A DNA stretch of 64,000 bases, taken from contig OX352773.1 in assembly GCA_947095535.1 (NCBI GenBank), forward strand, positions 104,609,948 to 104,673,947. The letters run 5' to 3'. The translations under genes were made by a program, and so were the position numbers. Below, one piece after another: positions 19,341 through 30,169 of the stretch. Positions within the stretch are counted from its first letter, which is position 1; every line of letters starts with the position of its first letter. The stretch comes from Poecilobothrus nobilitatus (lineage: Eukaryota > Arthropoda > Insecta > Diptera > Dolichopodidae). The notes under the pieces were generated by a model. The model worked only from the letters and a program-made list of their open reading frames with translations, did no database searches and was not told the DNA's origin.

Positions 19341-21372
19341 CAAGTAAATGTAACAGTAAGTCGATGCAACAGACTTATTAATACCCTACACCTGAATAAT
19401 TCGAATTAAATTAAAAATCCATAAGTGTTTTTGGCAGCTGCTTGAACTTCTTCCCTTTTCTGTCTTATTCAACTCGAATTTCAAGAACGTAAAAGAGGCA
19501 TCCGCTTGGGATATGCTTGACACCCTTGTATAAAATTTTAAGTTTCTATCTTAATTATTTTCGAAGATTGGTAGTCCTTGGGATGTTTGTGTCAGCTACC
19601 CGAATTGCCACTCCAATTCATCGAATCCATCTCAGGAACATAAAGAAAACTTGCCAGAACACCATTCTATTAAATTTAAAGGTTCTACTTTTGTTGGTTT
19701 TGGAGATATGCTCGTTGCTCTTGTGCTCGTCCGGAAGTTTCCAAAATACGAACCCATGGTTCAAATTCTTTCAAATGTCAGTTTCCAATTTTACAGAAAA
19801 GGAAACATAACAGAACACCTTTGTACTAAAAATAAAAGTTCTATCTTTGTTGGTTGTGGAGATATACTCGTTTGCTCTGGGGCTCGTCCGGAAGCTTCCA
19901 AGATTTGAACCCATGGACCAAATCCTCACAAATTTCAGAAACATAAATCAAACATGAAGGAACACCATTCTGCCTAATTTAAAGGTTATATCTTTGTTGC
20001 ATTTGGAGATAATATCATTTGCTCTGAGGCTCGTTCGGAAGCTTTCAAAATCCAAACCCATGGACCAAATCCTCTTAAATTTCAGAGGCCTAAATCATAC
20101 ATGAAAGAACACTATTCTGCCAAAAGTAAAGGTTATATCTTTATTGGTTTTGGAAATAATCTCATTTGCTCTGGTGCTCGTTCGGAAGCTTCCAAAACCC
20201 AAACCCATGGACCAAATCTTCTCACATTTCAGAGACTTAAATAAAACATGAAAGAACACCACCCTGCCAAATTTAAAGGTTATATCTTTGTTGGTTTTGG
20301 AGATAATCTCATTTGCTCTGGTGCTCGTTCGGAAGCTTCCAAATCCAAACCCATGGACCAAATCCTCTTAAATTTCAGAGACATAAATCAAACTGGAAGA
20401 AACAGCATTATAAAAAATTTAAAGGTTCTATCTTTATTGGTTTTGGAGATAATCTCGTTTGCTCTGGGGCTCGTTCGGAAGTTTCCAAAACCCGAACCCA
20501 TGGACCAAATCTTCTCACATTTCAGAGACTTAAATAAAACATGAAAGAACACTACCCTGCCAAATTTAAAGGTTATATCTTTGTTGGTTTTGGAGATAAT
20601 CTCATTTGCTCTGGTGCTCGTTCGGAAGCTTCCAAATCCAAACCCATGGACCAAATCCTCTTAAATTTCAGAGACATAAATCGAACGGGAAGGAACATCA
20701 TTGTACAAAATTTAAAGGTTCTATCTTTGTTGGTTTTGGAAATAATCTCATTTGCTCTGGTGCTCGTTCGGAAGCTTCCAAATCCAAACCCATGGACCAA
20801 ATCCTCTTAAATTTCAGAGACATAAATCGAACGGGAAGGAACATCATTGTACAAAATTTAAAGGTTCTATCTTTGTTGGTTTTGGAAATAATCTCATTTG
20901 CTCTGGTGCTCGTTCGGAAGCTTCCAAAACCCAAACCCATGGACCAAATCCTCTTAAATTTCAGAAACATAAATCGAACGGGAAGAAACATCATTGTACA
21001 AAATTTGAAGGTTCTATCTTTGTTGCTTTTGCAGATAATCTCGTTTGCGGAGATTATCTCCAAAGGCCCGGAATCATTCGGAAGCTTCCAGAATCCGAAC
21101 CCATGGACGGATTTTGTCCAGATTCGAACTTAGCCTTTCTTTCGTAATTAGTAACCTACTATATAAATTTCATCAAGATAGCATCATTATTTTTTGAGTT
21201 ATCGTGCGTACGGACGGACGGACGGACGGACGGACGGACATCGCTAAATCGACTCCGGCGGTGATCCTGATTCAGAATATATATACATGTCTATACCTAA
21301 CTCGCTTCCTTTTGGTGGTTACAAACACCATACCAAAGTTAATATACCCTATACTTTAAGTGTAGGGTATAA
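19341..21372 (+). mobile_element. Helitron-like non-autonomous element with precise empty site (unit 1 only)
   Basis: Unit 2 reads 'aatcaaaaatgagtac' (about 41,019-41,034). Unit 1 reads the same with 2,032 bp inserted between the last a and the t, and no target duplication. The insert starts 'caagtaaatgtaacag' and ends '...gtagggtataa'. Just inside the end is a near-perfect palindrome (taccctatacttt / aagtgtagggta, about 21,345-21,370), like the 3' hairpin of Helitrons. A|T insertion without duplication also fits Helitrons, but the ends lack canonical TC...CTRR. It contains a tandem array and a CGGA run (about 21,211-21,238). An inverted relative is at 24,135-25,725. No protein is encoded. 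Confidence 0.7.
19700..21060 (+). repeat. Tandem array, about nine units of 146-147 bp
   Basis: The marker 'gctcgttcggaagcttcc' or close variants starts at about 19,882, 20,029, 20,176, 20,323, 20,469, 20,616, 20,762 and 20,908, with a decayed unit near 21,075. Many overlapping open frames on both strands repeat the same peptide pieces and are products of the array. There are no unique spacers between units, so this is not a CRISPR array. Confidence 0.9.
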
Positions 21373-22519
21373 TGAGTACATACATATTTAAAGAACAGAA
21401 AGCCTTACATTCTTATCCATATACAGTTTTTTACATCAATTTTAAAACGTATCTAATACTTTTTAAAAAAAGTTAACGTAAAAAACTGTTGGTTGATTTA
21501 TAAAGGTAAAAACCAATCCTATCTTTTTTAAATTAAAACTATATTAAACAGAACCAGAGATGTACGCATTTAAAAAGAAGATTTTTCAAAATTTGAAGAG
21601 CTGTAGGTGGTGTAAGAGCTGTAATGATGAGGCTACATAAAAAAGGTGTTCTATAACATTGCTTTTTTAAGAGACCTATTTTGTAGAACAACTTGCTTTT
21701 TTAAGAGGTGCATTGTTAATATTTTATTACTCTTTATTAAACAATGTATAAGTTTTGTAAACAGACAGATGGACAGAGTGAAACTAATAGCAAATTTTTT
21801 AAAATGTTCCTAAAAGAATAGTTCATAAAAACATAAAGTGACATTACTTTCGAAAAAAACGTATTACATTATTGTCTTTTTTAATTAAAATGCGAATTTA
21901 TGTTTCGGTATTACCGAATATATTGTGGAAACTCAATTATATACGCTTTAATAATATATCCAGTACATTATTGATTCCTTTAAAGATTTTTTGTAAACGA
22001 ATTACCACTAATTCTTCGCTCTGTTTATTCAATTTGCTAAAAAAAATTGAATAAAATGTAATTAAATATAATATAAAATAAACAATAAACAATCAGCATC
22101 TGTAAATGGAAAGCAATAAGTTAACCATATTAATTAAATTATTTTATTTATTTATTTATTTATATTAATATTACAAATCACATAGGATGTTGCAATATTA
22201 CAAAACCATCGGTTACTTCGACAACTATAGGTCGAATACAATTATTAAATTATACACTAATGTTATTTATTTTGTTTATATTATATATTTTATATTTACG
22301 CTATATTTGGTAGCAAGGGGGGATTTGTTTACAATTAATAAAACTTGTTACTTGTGCAGGATTTGAACCACGACTCCCTCGATTAATAAGCCACGTGTTT
22401 AACCACTAGGCCACCGAGGTCCCTAATTCAATTATTTTAACGCAAAAACAAAAGTTAATAATTTTTATTATTTCATAAAGCCAATAAAATACTCCGGGCA
22501 ACGTCGGGTCCTCTGCTAG
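21373..22519 (+). mobile_element. Segment ending in a canonical Helitron 3' terminus
   Basis: The right edge reads 'ctccgggcaacgtcgggtcc' then 'tctgCTAG' (22,516-22,519) followed by host T. This is a small GC hairpin a few bases before CTAG, the standard Helitron end. The 5' TC end is not recognised, so the left limit is uncertain and 21,373 is only the edge of the preceding insertion. Right-flank sequence 'tatcatataaataaa' recurs at about 30,957 without this end, consistent with an insertion there. It contains a (ttta)n run at about 22,142-22,163 and a tRNA-like block. Copied in unit 2 (41,028-42,174). Confidence 0.55.
22354..22423 (-). repeat. tRNA-derived (SINE-like) block
   Basis: The minus strand has an A-box-like 'tggcctagtggtta' and a B-box-like 'ggttcaaatcc' at tRNA spacing, with a 'gacctcg' leader. 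The T-stem pairs poorly and the 3' side runs into AT-rich sequence rather than CCA/terminator. It reads as a tRNA-derived SINE head or tRNA pseudogene, not a working tRNA. Confidence 0.55.
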
Positions 22520-22724
22520 TATCATATAAATAAAAATTCTTCAAGCAACCGTTATATTATTTATTTATTTACATTTTTTTGTACTAGGCTTCATACTCAA
22601 CAATTTTAAATTATCGAGTAAAAATATAATTCAAAAAAACCGTTAAAGAAATTTGCTGGAAAATTTGAAAGAAATCAAGTAACACTTTCGTCAATTTTAA
22701 GGTAACAATATATTAAAGAGTTTT

Positions 22725-23295
22725 CCAATTTGAGCGATATGATTTCTTTTAAAAAAAAGAGCATACTAATTTTTAAGGAAATTCAAATGTTTTTTAATTA
22801 ATGTAAAGTACAATCGATACAATTAAGTTCTGAATAAAACGTCATTCAAATGGCCTCCACGACTTCTTTTGCAGGAACGAATTCGATTAAGCCAATTTTC
22901 GAGCTTGAAGAGAGTCTGTTTTATTTCTAAAGACCAATGATTTCAAATAACGCCACAAGAAATAGTCTAATGGTGTTAAATCACAACTTCTTGGAGGTCA
23001 TTCAATGTCACAATTTCTTGAAATAATCGAATCTCCAAACTTTTCTCGCAATAATTCGGTTGTTGCACGTGCTGTGTGGCACGTAGCTCCGTCTTGTTGG
23101 AACCAGATGTTGTCAAGATCAACGTCTTCCAATTTCGGTCATAAAAAGTTGGTTATCATCGATCTATACCGCTCTCTATTAACAGTAACGGTGTTACCAG
23201 CTTCATTTTAAAAGAAGTACGCACCGATGATTCCACCAGACAAAAAACCATACCAAACTGTCAATTTAGGTGAATGTAATGTTTGTTCATGAATA
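22725..23295 (-). pseudogene. Degenerate mariner transposase remnant
   Basis: Minus-strand fragments 'FQQDGATCHTARATTELL', 'ISRNCDI', 'CDLTPLDYFLW' and 'NEAGNTVTVNRERYRSMI' identify the C-terminal half of a mariner related to the one at 15,075. The catalytic Asp of QQD and the LTPLD Asp survive, but stops interrupt (for example at 'FL*PK' and 'E*PPRSCD'). Right limit about 23,295, where another repeat begins. Copied at 42,380-42,950. Confidence 0.7.
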
Positions 23296-23995
23296 ATTAC
23301 AAAAATATTTTCTAAAATGACTCATACTTACTTTCAGAGACCTAACTTCTCTAAAAATTTCATTCTAGCTTAAACCGTTTTAAAAATTCAAGAAGTCAGT
23401 CAAGAATTTTGCAAACTTTGAGTTTCGCATAACGGTAAATTAAGACTCCGTATGACACTTTAAAAATATATATATTTATTTTATATATATTTTTAAAGCT
23501 AATAAAATCAGTAATCGTTTGGAGTTTTCAAATTGAAGATATACTTTATACAACTTGTGTTATAACAATTTAATATGGAGCTTTTTCGAACTTTGGTGGG
23601 CTGTCACTCCGTAACCGGTGGGGCGACAGAAAAAAGTTGTTCCATTAATTTAATATTTTTATGATATCTATCAGTAGATAAAATTTCATGGCTCTATTCC
23701 AAAAAAAGTGTGGCGATCTAAAAGTTAGGTGTTCGAGAGCTACCCGAAGTTTTGGTCGGATCTCAACCGAAAAAAATAGGGAACATACAAATTATTGTAA
23801 GAATATTTTGTATTAATTTCAAGACTCCAGCTTTATTTTGTTTTTGGGTTATCTTGCTGACGGACGGACGGACAAAGCTTAATCGTATCAGAATTTGATT
23901 CTGATCCGATCCATACCTTTGAAGGTATATCTAGGTAGCTTATTTCGAGGTGTTACAAACGGATGAGCGATTTTAATATACCCGATCCTTATCGA
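23296..23995 (+). repeat. CGGA-run repeat, family 2, degenerate copy
   Basis: Shares 'aaaatgactcatacttactt', 'tagctccgtaac'-like and 'gatccatacctttgaaggta' blocks with the copies at 26,087, 30,170 and 31,236. The terminal palindrome is eroded ('atacccgatccttatcgaaa', near 23,979). A short cggacggacgg run lies at about 23,860-23,873. Confidence 0.6.
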
Positions 23996-24134
23996 AACAG
24001 TCAATTAATTTATGTTTTTAATCAAATGCAGCTATATTGCCAAACGAGAAAGAATACAGTTGCCTTTGTCAACTCTTAGATACCCGTACGAACCGTTAGT
24101 ATGTTCACAGCCTGTCACTCTGCTTACAATATTA

Positions 24135-25725
24135 TTATACCCTACACCTAAAGTATAGGGTATATTACCTTTGGTATGGTGTTTGTAACCACCAAAAGGA
24201 AGCGAGTTAGATATGGACATGTATATATATTCTGAATCAGGATCACCTCCTGAGTCGATTTAACGATGTCCCGAGGTGACATCCGTCCGTCCGCCCGTCC
24301 GTTCGCACGATAACTCAAAAACTAATAAAGCTATCTTGATCAAATTTATATAGTAAGTTACTAATTACGAAAGAAAGGCTAAGTTCGAATCTGGACAAAA
24401 TCGGTCCATTGGTTCGGATTCTCGAAGCTTCCGAATTATTCCGGAGCAAACGAGATTATCTCCAAAACCAACTATGATAGAACTTTTAAATTTTGTACAA
24501 TGATGTTTTTTCCTGTTCGATTTATGTCTCTGAAATTTAAGAGGATTTAGTCCATCGGTATGGATTTTGGAAGCTTCCAAACGAGCACCAGAGCAAATGA
24601 GATTATCTCCAAAACCAATAAAGATATAACCTTTAAATTCCCTACAATGATGTTCCTTTCCGTTCAATTTATGTCTCTAAAATTTGAGGGGATTTGGTCC
24701 ATGGGTTCGGATTTTGGAAGCTTCCGAACGAGCCCCAGAGCAAAAGAGATTATCTCCAAAATCAACAAAGATAGAACCTTTAAATTTTGTACAATGATGT
24801 TCCTTCCCGTTCGATTTATGTCTCTGAAATTTAAGAGGATTTGGTCAATGGGTTTAGATTTTGGAAGCTTCCGAACGAGCACCAGAGCAAATGAGATTAT
24901 CTCCAAAGCCAATAAAGATATAACCTTTAAATTTGGCAGAGTGGTGTTCTTTCATGTTTTATTTAAGTCTCTGAAATTTGAGAGGATTTGGTTCATGGGT
25001 TCGGATCTTGGAAGCTCCCGAACGAGCTCTAGAGCAAACGAGTATATCTCCACAACCAATAAAGATAGAACCTTTATTTTTAGTACAAGAGTGTGCTGTT
25101 ATGTTTTCTTTTCTATAAAATTGGAAACTAACATTTGAAAGAATTTGAACCATGGATTCGTATATTGGAAGCTTCCGAAAGAGCCCCAGAGCAAACGAGA
25201 TTATCTCCAAAACTAACAAAGATAGAACTTTTATCTTTAGTACAAAGGTGTTCTGTTATGTTTCCTTTTCTGTAAAATTGGAAACTGACATTTGAAAGAA
25301 TTTGAACCATGGGTTCGTATTCTGGAAACTTTCGAACGAGCACAAGAGTAACGAGTATATCTCCAAAACCAACAAAAGTATAACCTTTAAATTTAGTACA
25401 ATGGTGTTCTGGCATGTTTTCTTTATGTTCCTGAGATGGATTTGATGAATTTGAGTGGCAATTCGGGTACCTGACACACATCTCCCAAGGACTAACAATC
25501 TTCGAAATTAATAAAGATAGAAACTTAAAATTTTTTACAAAGGTTTCAAGCATATCCCAAGATGATGCTTCTTTTACGTTCCTGAAATTCGAGTTGAATA
25601 AGACAGAAAAGGGAAGAAGTTCAAGCAGCTACCAAAAAAACTTATGGATTTTTAATTTAATTCGAATTATTCAGGTGCAGGGTATTAATAAGTCGGTTGC
25701 ATCGACTTACTGTTAAATTTACTTG
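24135..25725 (-). mobile_element. Helitron-like element, inverted relative of 19,341-21,372
   Basis: Minus-strand start 'caagtaaatttaacagtaag' at 25,725 after an A-run; end '...gtgtagggtataa' at 24,135 followed by T. Both ends and the A|T context match the insertion at 19,341. The 3' palindrome is kept (about 24,138-24,162). The interior array has seven to eight units of about 146 bp. Open frames on both strands are array products. Present in both units (43,790-45,380 in unit 2), so it predates the duplication. Confidence 0.7.
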
Positions 25726-25759
25726 TTTTTTTAATATGTTAGTATTTTAAAATAATTTG

Positions 25760-26086
25760 GGTGAATTTTATAATTTCTAGAACTATGGGTTGTACATATA
25801 TTCAAACTATATGTTTATACATTCTTCAAAAGCAGATTCCAACCTTCCGAATAACGATTATCTATCTAACTTTTCCAAATATGATATAGTACCATTTAAT
25901 ACTAAGCGGTAAATGTATATTAAATTATAAAATAATAAATATAATTTTAAATATTATATTATATTAATGCTCACATAGTATATTTATATTGTTATAAGTA
26001 TATCGCCATACATTACAATATTTCTTTAATAATATTTCTATTCATAAAATAATTTCTTATAAGTACAATAAAATACATATCGAGCA
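25760..26086 (+). repeat. Dispersed repeat, copy 2, truncated by a unit-1 deletion
   Basis: Homologous to 890-1,210 ('ataatttctagaactatggg', 'aaaagcagattccaaccttc'). At about 26,072 the sequence reads 'aaaatacatat' then 'cgagcatata' then joins family 2. In unit 2 about 416 bp more are present at this point (45,725-46,155). Confidence 0.65.
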
Positions 26087-26633
26087 TATATTGACCCCTT
26101 ACAGCTCCTAAACGGGGGGTGATACAAAAAAAAATTCTGAAATGACTCGTATCGTTTGGAATTTTCAGATTGAAGATATACCTTATAGAGCTTGTGTTAT
26201 AACAATTTCAATTTAGAGATTTTTCTAACTTTGCGGGGGCTGTAGCTCCTACAGAAAAATTAATATATTCATAAAATTATTATTTTTATGATATCTATCA
26301 GCAGTTTCATGGCTCTCTTTCAAAAAAATTGTGGAGATCTAAAAGTTAGTTGTTTGGAAGCTACCCGATGTTTTGGTCAGAACTCAACCAAAAAAATAGG
26401 GAACCTACAAATTGCTCCCAGAATATTTTGTGTAAATTTCAAGATTCTAGCTTTCTTAGTTTTTGAGTTACCGTGCTGACGGACGGACGGACGAACATGG
26501 TTTAATCGACTCAGAATTTGATTCTGATCCGATCCATACCTTTGAAGGTATATCTAGCTCGCTTATTTCGAAATGTTACAAACGGAGGAGTAATTTTATT
26601 ATACCCGATACTTATCGTACGAGTATAAATAGT
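26087..26633 (+). repeat. CGGA-run repeat, family 2, 5'-truncated
   Basis: Runs from 'ttgaccccttacagctccta' to the terminal palindrome 'tatacccgatacttatcgta' / 'cgagtata' (about 26,602-26,629). It contains 'gctgacggacggacggac' (26,475-26,492). A 63-codon frame here is conserved only because the repeat is; no protein family fits. Confidence 0.65.
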
Positions 26634-28500
26634 CATTACAAAAATATTGTTTATTATAATTATTATTGAGTTACCTGGAAATCGTTTACGAGGTTTAAAT
26701 CTTCAAAATCATAATTTTTTATTCTACTACCCAAGAAGAACTTTTTGAATATTTACAACTTCTAAATCGGATTTAAAATGATTGTGAAAGTTCAGCAAAT
26801 ATGGTAAGAAATATTAATGCAATGAGTGGAGTTAGAAAAATATTTGTTTTTATTTTTATTATTAATTATGATTTTACATTATTAATATAAGTAGTTATCC
26901 CGGCACTCTGTCATGGGAAAAAATCATGCCATATCGCAGCACCCACTAACCTACATTTTGATTGATGGGTTTAATGTAGGTTATTCTTGGTCAGTAGGTC
27001 AAAAACTTGTTTTGATTGTTTTGATTTGGGTTGCATTGCAAGATAGGTAGAAGGTGTGGGTTGTTAGCTTACAAGTTGGAAATGGTTATATAGTAAGAAG
27101 TGAAGGTTGTTGGTACTCTGGAAATTGTCAGGTAAGGTTAATGAACTGAACAATGTGGTTTTATGTAAAATATTCTTGGTTATTAGTTTAAACACTTGTT
27201 TTGATTGTTTTGGTTTTAAGTTAGGTTATAAGTGTGGGTTGTTAACTTATAAGTTCCAAGTGGTTGTATCGTAGGAAGTCAAGGTTGCTAATACTGTGTA
27301 AGTTGTCAGACGGGGTTAACGAAACTGAATAAGTTTAGAATATTTAGGTTTTCCAATAAATTACTTGGTATTGTGTAATAGGGTATCATAAGTCAATCAA
27401 TTTTTTTTTATTTTTATTCGCATGCTTAATAAAATATATGTACATAGGTAAAAGGAGATATAAAAGAATCGAAAAAAAAAACTTGATTTCATTATTGGAT
27501 AAAAATATTCATAGATACTTTTGAATGTCAAGATGTAAAATAATAAAAATAAAAAGGAAAACGCGAACAAGAAGTACAAATTGTAGTTCATTTTTAGTTT
27601 TTTTTGTTAAAATAAAATTAAGTATTAAAACTTGTTATTATAGCTTTACAGTTGCAAAAATAAAAATAAGAAAAATATCCTACAAATAGTAAGAAAAGAA
27701 TTTTTTCAAGTCAAATCAAGTTCTTTTTTCATTGCGCAAATTTGTAGGCTTAATAATATATAGGTAAAAGGAAATATAAAAGAAACGAAACGAAAAAAAA
27801 AATTTGATTTTATTATTGCATAAAATATTTATAAATTCTTTATAATACCAAGATATAAAATAATAAAAATAAAAAAGAAAAAACTAAAATTTGTTGAAGT
27901 TATTACATAAGACCTACATATGTATATTAAATAAGTACATATGAATTTTAAAAATATTTTGCATTCTTTTAATTTCTGTTTACCTGTTGCAAAATAAATT
28001 GTAAAAACTAGTTTGACTCTTTCAAACAATTTAAAACCTTATGAATGCAAATGCTAAAACAAAAAAAAATTAAAATAAGAACAAAAAGAAATGAGAAAAA
28101 ATGATCGAATAGGTGCATCGGTTATGCAAGATTTCTTTTCTGTTCTATAACGTCAGAACCTTAAGAAAATAACCAGAAATCTTCGATTTACTTGTTGTAA
28201 TTATTGTTGCATTGTATACTGTAAGGAATGCAAAAACAAAATCAAAGAGAAGTTAATTGCTTTTGGTATTTGTACGTGAAAGGTATTTGTATTGTAATTT
28301 GTATAAAAAGAAATTTTTTATTATGTATAATATTTTTATTTTTAAATTTGTTATTTTAGTTGATAATAATTACCTGAAACTTTAAAAAGTAAAAGTTTTT
28401 ATTTCTTCTGAAATTTAAATCCCAATATATTCCCTTCTAATCCCAATTTGAAAAGCATATTAAGAACAAACATTTTTCTTAATTTTAAAATTTTATTTTA
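26634..28500. repeat. AT-rich stretch with two local duplications
   Basis: Two related units of about 190 bp start near 26,982 and 27,173 ('acttgttttgattgttttg' in each); a piece of the same sequence recurs at 63,795-63,840. Two related units about 324 bp apart start near 27,426 and 27,750 ('ataggtaaaaggagatataa' / 'ataggtaaaaggaaatataa'). No gene is seen. Confidence 0.5.
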
Positions 28501-28527
28501 ACCCATTTTAAGTTTATAAAAAGCTAC

Positions 28528-29098
28528 TTACTTATCAGCAATAATATAATTTGTTGCATCTTCTAAAAGCAGCAGAATTTTTTTCTTATTCACCAAATAT
28601 AATTCTTCTTTGTAGAAGTTTTCTATGTTTGCATCTTCATCGAAGATTTTAGCGTATTTATCCGGCGCAAAAATGATGGAGTTTTGGGTTTCAAAAACCC
28701 ACTTTTCTTTGTTCGCTTTTGTTGTGTATTTTCTAATTTTTTCAACAATATAGAATCGATCCGGTTCCATATCATTTGGTCATAAGAATTTTTTAAAACT
28801 ATTTATGCTATTAACAGTTTTACATAATTTTGAAAATCTATCCTTTTTAGAAGGGGATGACCCTTGTTGTTGAAGTTATTGATGTTGATGTTGATGTTAC
28901 AGAGGTTTATGTTTTTGAAGCTGATGTTATTGAAGTTGATGAGGTTATGTTGTTGTTGTTGTTGTGTTTGTTGCTGTTATTTTTGTTGTGGTAATTGCTT
29001 TTGTTATTATTGTGGGTGATCCTTCCTTCTTTTTACAGGAAGAAGCATACTATCATTAGATGTATTATTAAGAAACATACCAATAAATTCTTGAGTCA
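28528..29098 (-). pseudogene. Unknown gene remnant with Gln/His-rich segment
   Basis: A start-like 'MTQEFIGMFLNNTSNDSM' at 29,098 is followed by 'VKRRKDHPQ', a CAA/CAT-rich region with TAA codons at Gln positions and frame drift. Then come 'QGSSPSKKDRFSKLCKTV', 'INSFKKFL', a TGA at a probable Trp, and an 80-codon open end 'MEPDRFYIVEKIRKYTTK', 'EKWVFETQNSIIFAPDKY', 'NKKKILLLLEDATNYI', stopping at 28,528 in a donor-like AAGTAAGT. I do not recognise the family. It does not look like a transposase, RT or capsid gene, so it may be a captured or retired host gene. Poly-Q-type regions are common in fly regulatory proteins; that is only a hint. Confidence 0.45.
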
Positions 29099-29106
29099 TT
29101 TTGCTT

Positions 29107-29345
29107 TTTCTAAATTTTTTTTTCTTTTTTCCTAAGGGCGGTGGGAATCATCCAAAGACACCAAGAATTTCTCCCTTGGTAATGTCAGATTCTTACTGAC
29201 TAAACCCACCTCCCCCTTTTAGCCGATATAATGGGATGAAACCCTTACCTGCGAACACAGTATATTGACTAGGGAGTAGGGATAGGAAAGGATAGGAAAT
29301 ATATACGAAAACATTGAATTGGGAGTGGGACTGTAAGGAAACAAT
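29107..29345 (-). mobile_element. LINE/SINE 3' tail with poly-A
   Basis: The minus strand reads a 'gggggaggtgggtttagtca' block, 'gtaagaatctgacattacc' and 'gattcccaccgcccttagg', then A-rich tail (29,107-29,130 on plus as T-run). A similar arrangement ends the LINE fragment at 37,506-37,640. No coding part remains. Inserted next to the unknown gene start at 29,098. Confidence 0.55.
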
Positions 29346-29593
29346 GAATCCGCCTATTATTATTACTATTTAGCTAACAGTGACTAAAGCCGTCACAACA
29401 GTCACAACATGTAGTAATAGTTATATACATGTACTACATATATATAGTACTACATTAGGTAATTATTGAAGGTAACCCCCACTGTCACTGTAGCGGTTAC
29501 TATTATTGGTATTAGTATTCTTATTAATATTATTATTATGTTTAATATGGATTCGCCATCAATGGATTACAACGTGCAGCAGTATATAACAGC
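29346..29593. other. Spacer with short inverted elements
   Basis: Contains 'gttatatacatgtactacat' and other short palindromes and trinucleotide-like runs. A 9-15 bp replacement distinguishes the units: 'aatatggattcgcc' here versus 'actaaagtgttagcgcc' at 49,614. No gene. Confidence 0.35.
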
Positions 29594-29905
29594 TTACTTG
29601 AATGATATAACCAAAGATGGTTCCACTGTAGTAGCTATTATATTATTACTATTATTATTATTATTATTATAATTATTGTGATTATTACTATTATTATTAT
29701 TATTATTATAATTATTGTTATTATTACTATTTTGATTAATGTTATTATTATTTTGATTAATGTTATTATTACTACTATTAATTATACGATATACATTATT
29801 ACGATATAAAAGTACTACATATTTTTTATTTATGACCTGACCGGGGTTTGAAGCCAAGACCTTCGATTGAAAGGTTGGCGACTTAATCACTGCGCCATGA
29901 GTCAG
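29594..29905 (-). repeat. tRNA-derived SINE with (ATT)n tail
   Basis: The tRNA-like head lies at 29,837-29,905: acceptor-like ends 'ctgactc' / 'ggtcag' pair; A-box-like 'tggcgcagtgatta'; anticodon stem accttt-loop-aaggt; B-box-like 'ggcttcaaacccc'. The 3' side continues into ATT/ATA trinucleotide repeats (29,637-29,790), a common SINE tail. The asparagine-rich reading frame over this tail is an artefact of the repeat. A 45-bp tandem duplication ('attaaactgtaactattata') adjoins at about 29,905-29,985. Confidence 0.65.
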
Positions 29906-30169
29906 ATAATTGAATTAAACTGTAACTATTATATGCGCCATTAGTCAGTCAGAATATTGAATTAAACTGTAACTATTATACAAAATTTCACTGTATTTAT
30001 ACTAATTTAAAAATGTGTAGAAGAATAGAAGACACATTCAAAATTGTACGTTTTTAAGAACTATTATTAATTGGAATCACATTTAGACATTCAAATATAG
30101 TGTTGCAAATTCTAATTTCAATTCCTTTCAATTTTGAAATAATTAATTGGCTATAATTTTTATACCCTT

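Noticed and set aside
19700..21060. CRISPR-like array
   Set aside because: Units are 146-147 bp with no unique spacers, in a eukaryotic transposon.
19517..21147. Many overlapping ORFs of 70-175 codons on both strands, mirrored at 24,365-25,553 and 44,020-45,208
   Set aside because: They repeat the same peptide pieces in step with the 146-bp tandem units and occur in several frames at once; they are products of the array.
22354..22423. Functional tRNA gene
   Set aside because: A and B boxes are present, but the T-stem pairs badly and the block sits inside a repeat; same for 29,837-29,905.
23005..23211. Plus-strand 68-codon ORF (also 42,660-42,866)
   Set aside because: Antisense of the mariner remnant, whose family motifs read on the minus strand.
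29594..29890. Asn-rich 98-codon ORF (also 49,668-49,964)
   Set aside because: It is the reading of an ATT/ATA repeat tail of a SINE.
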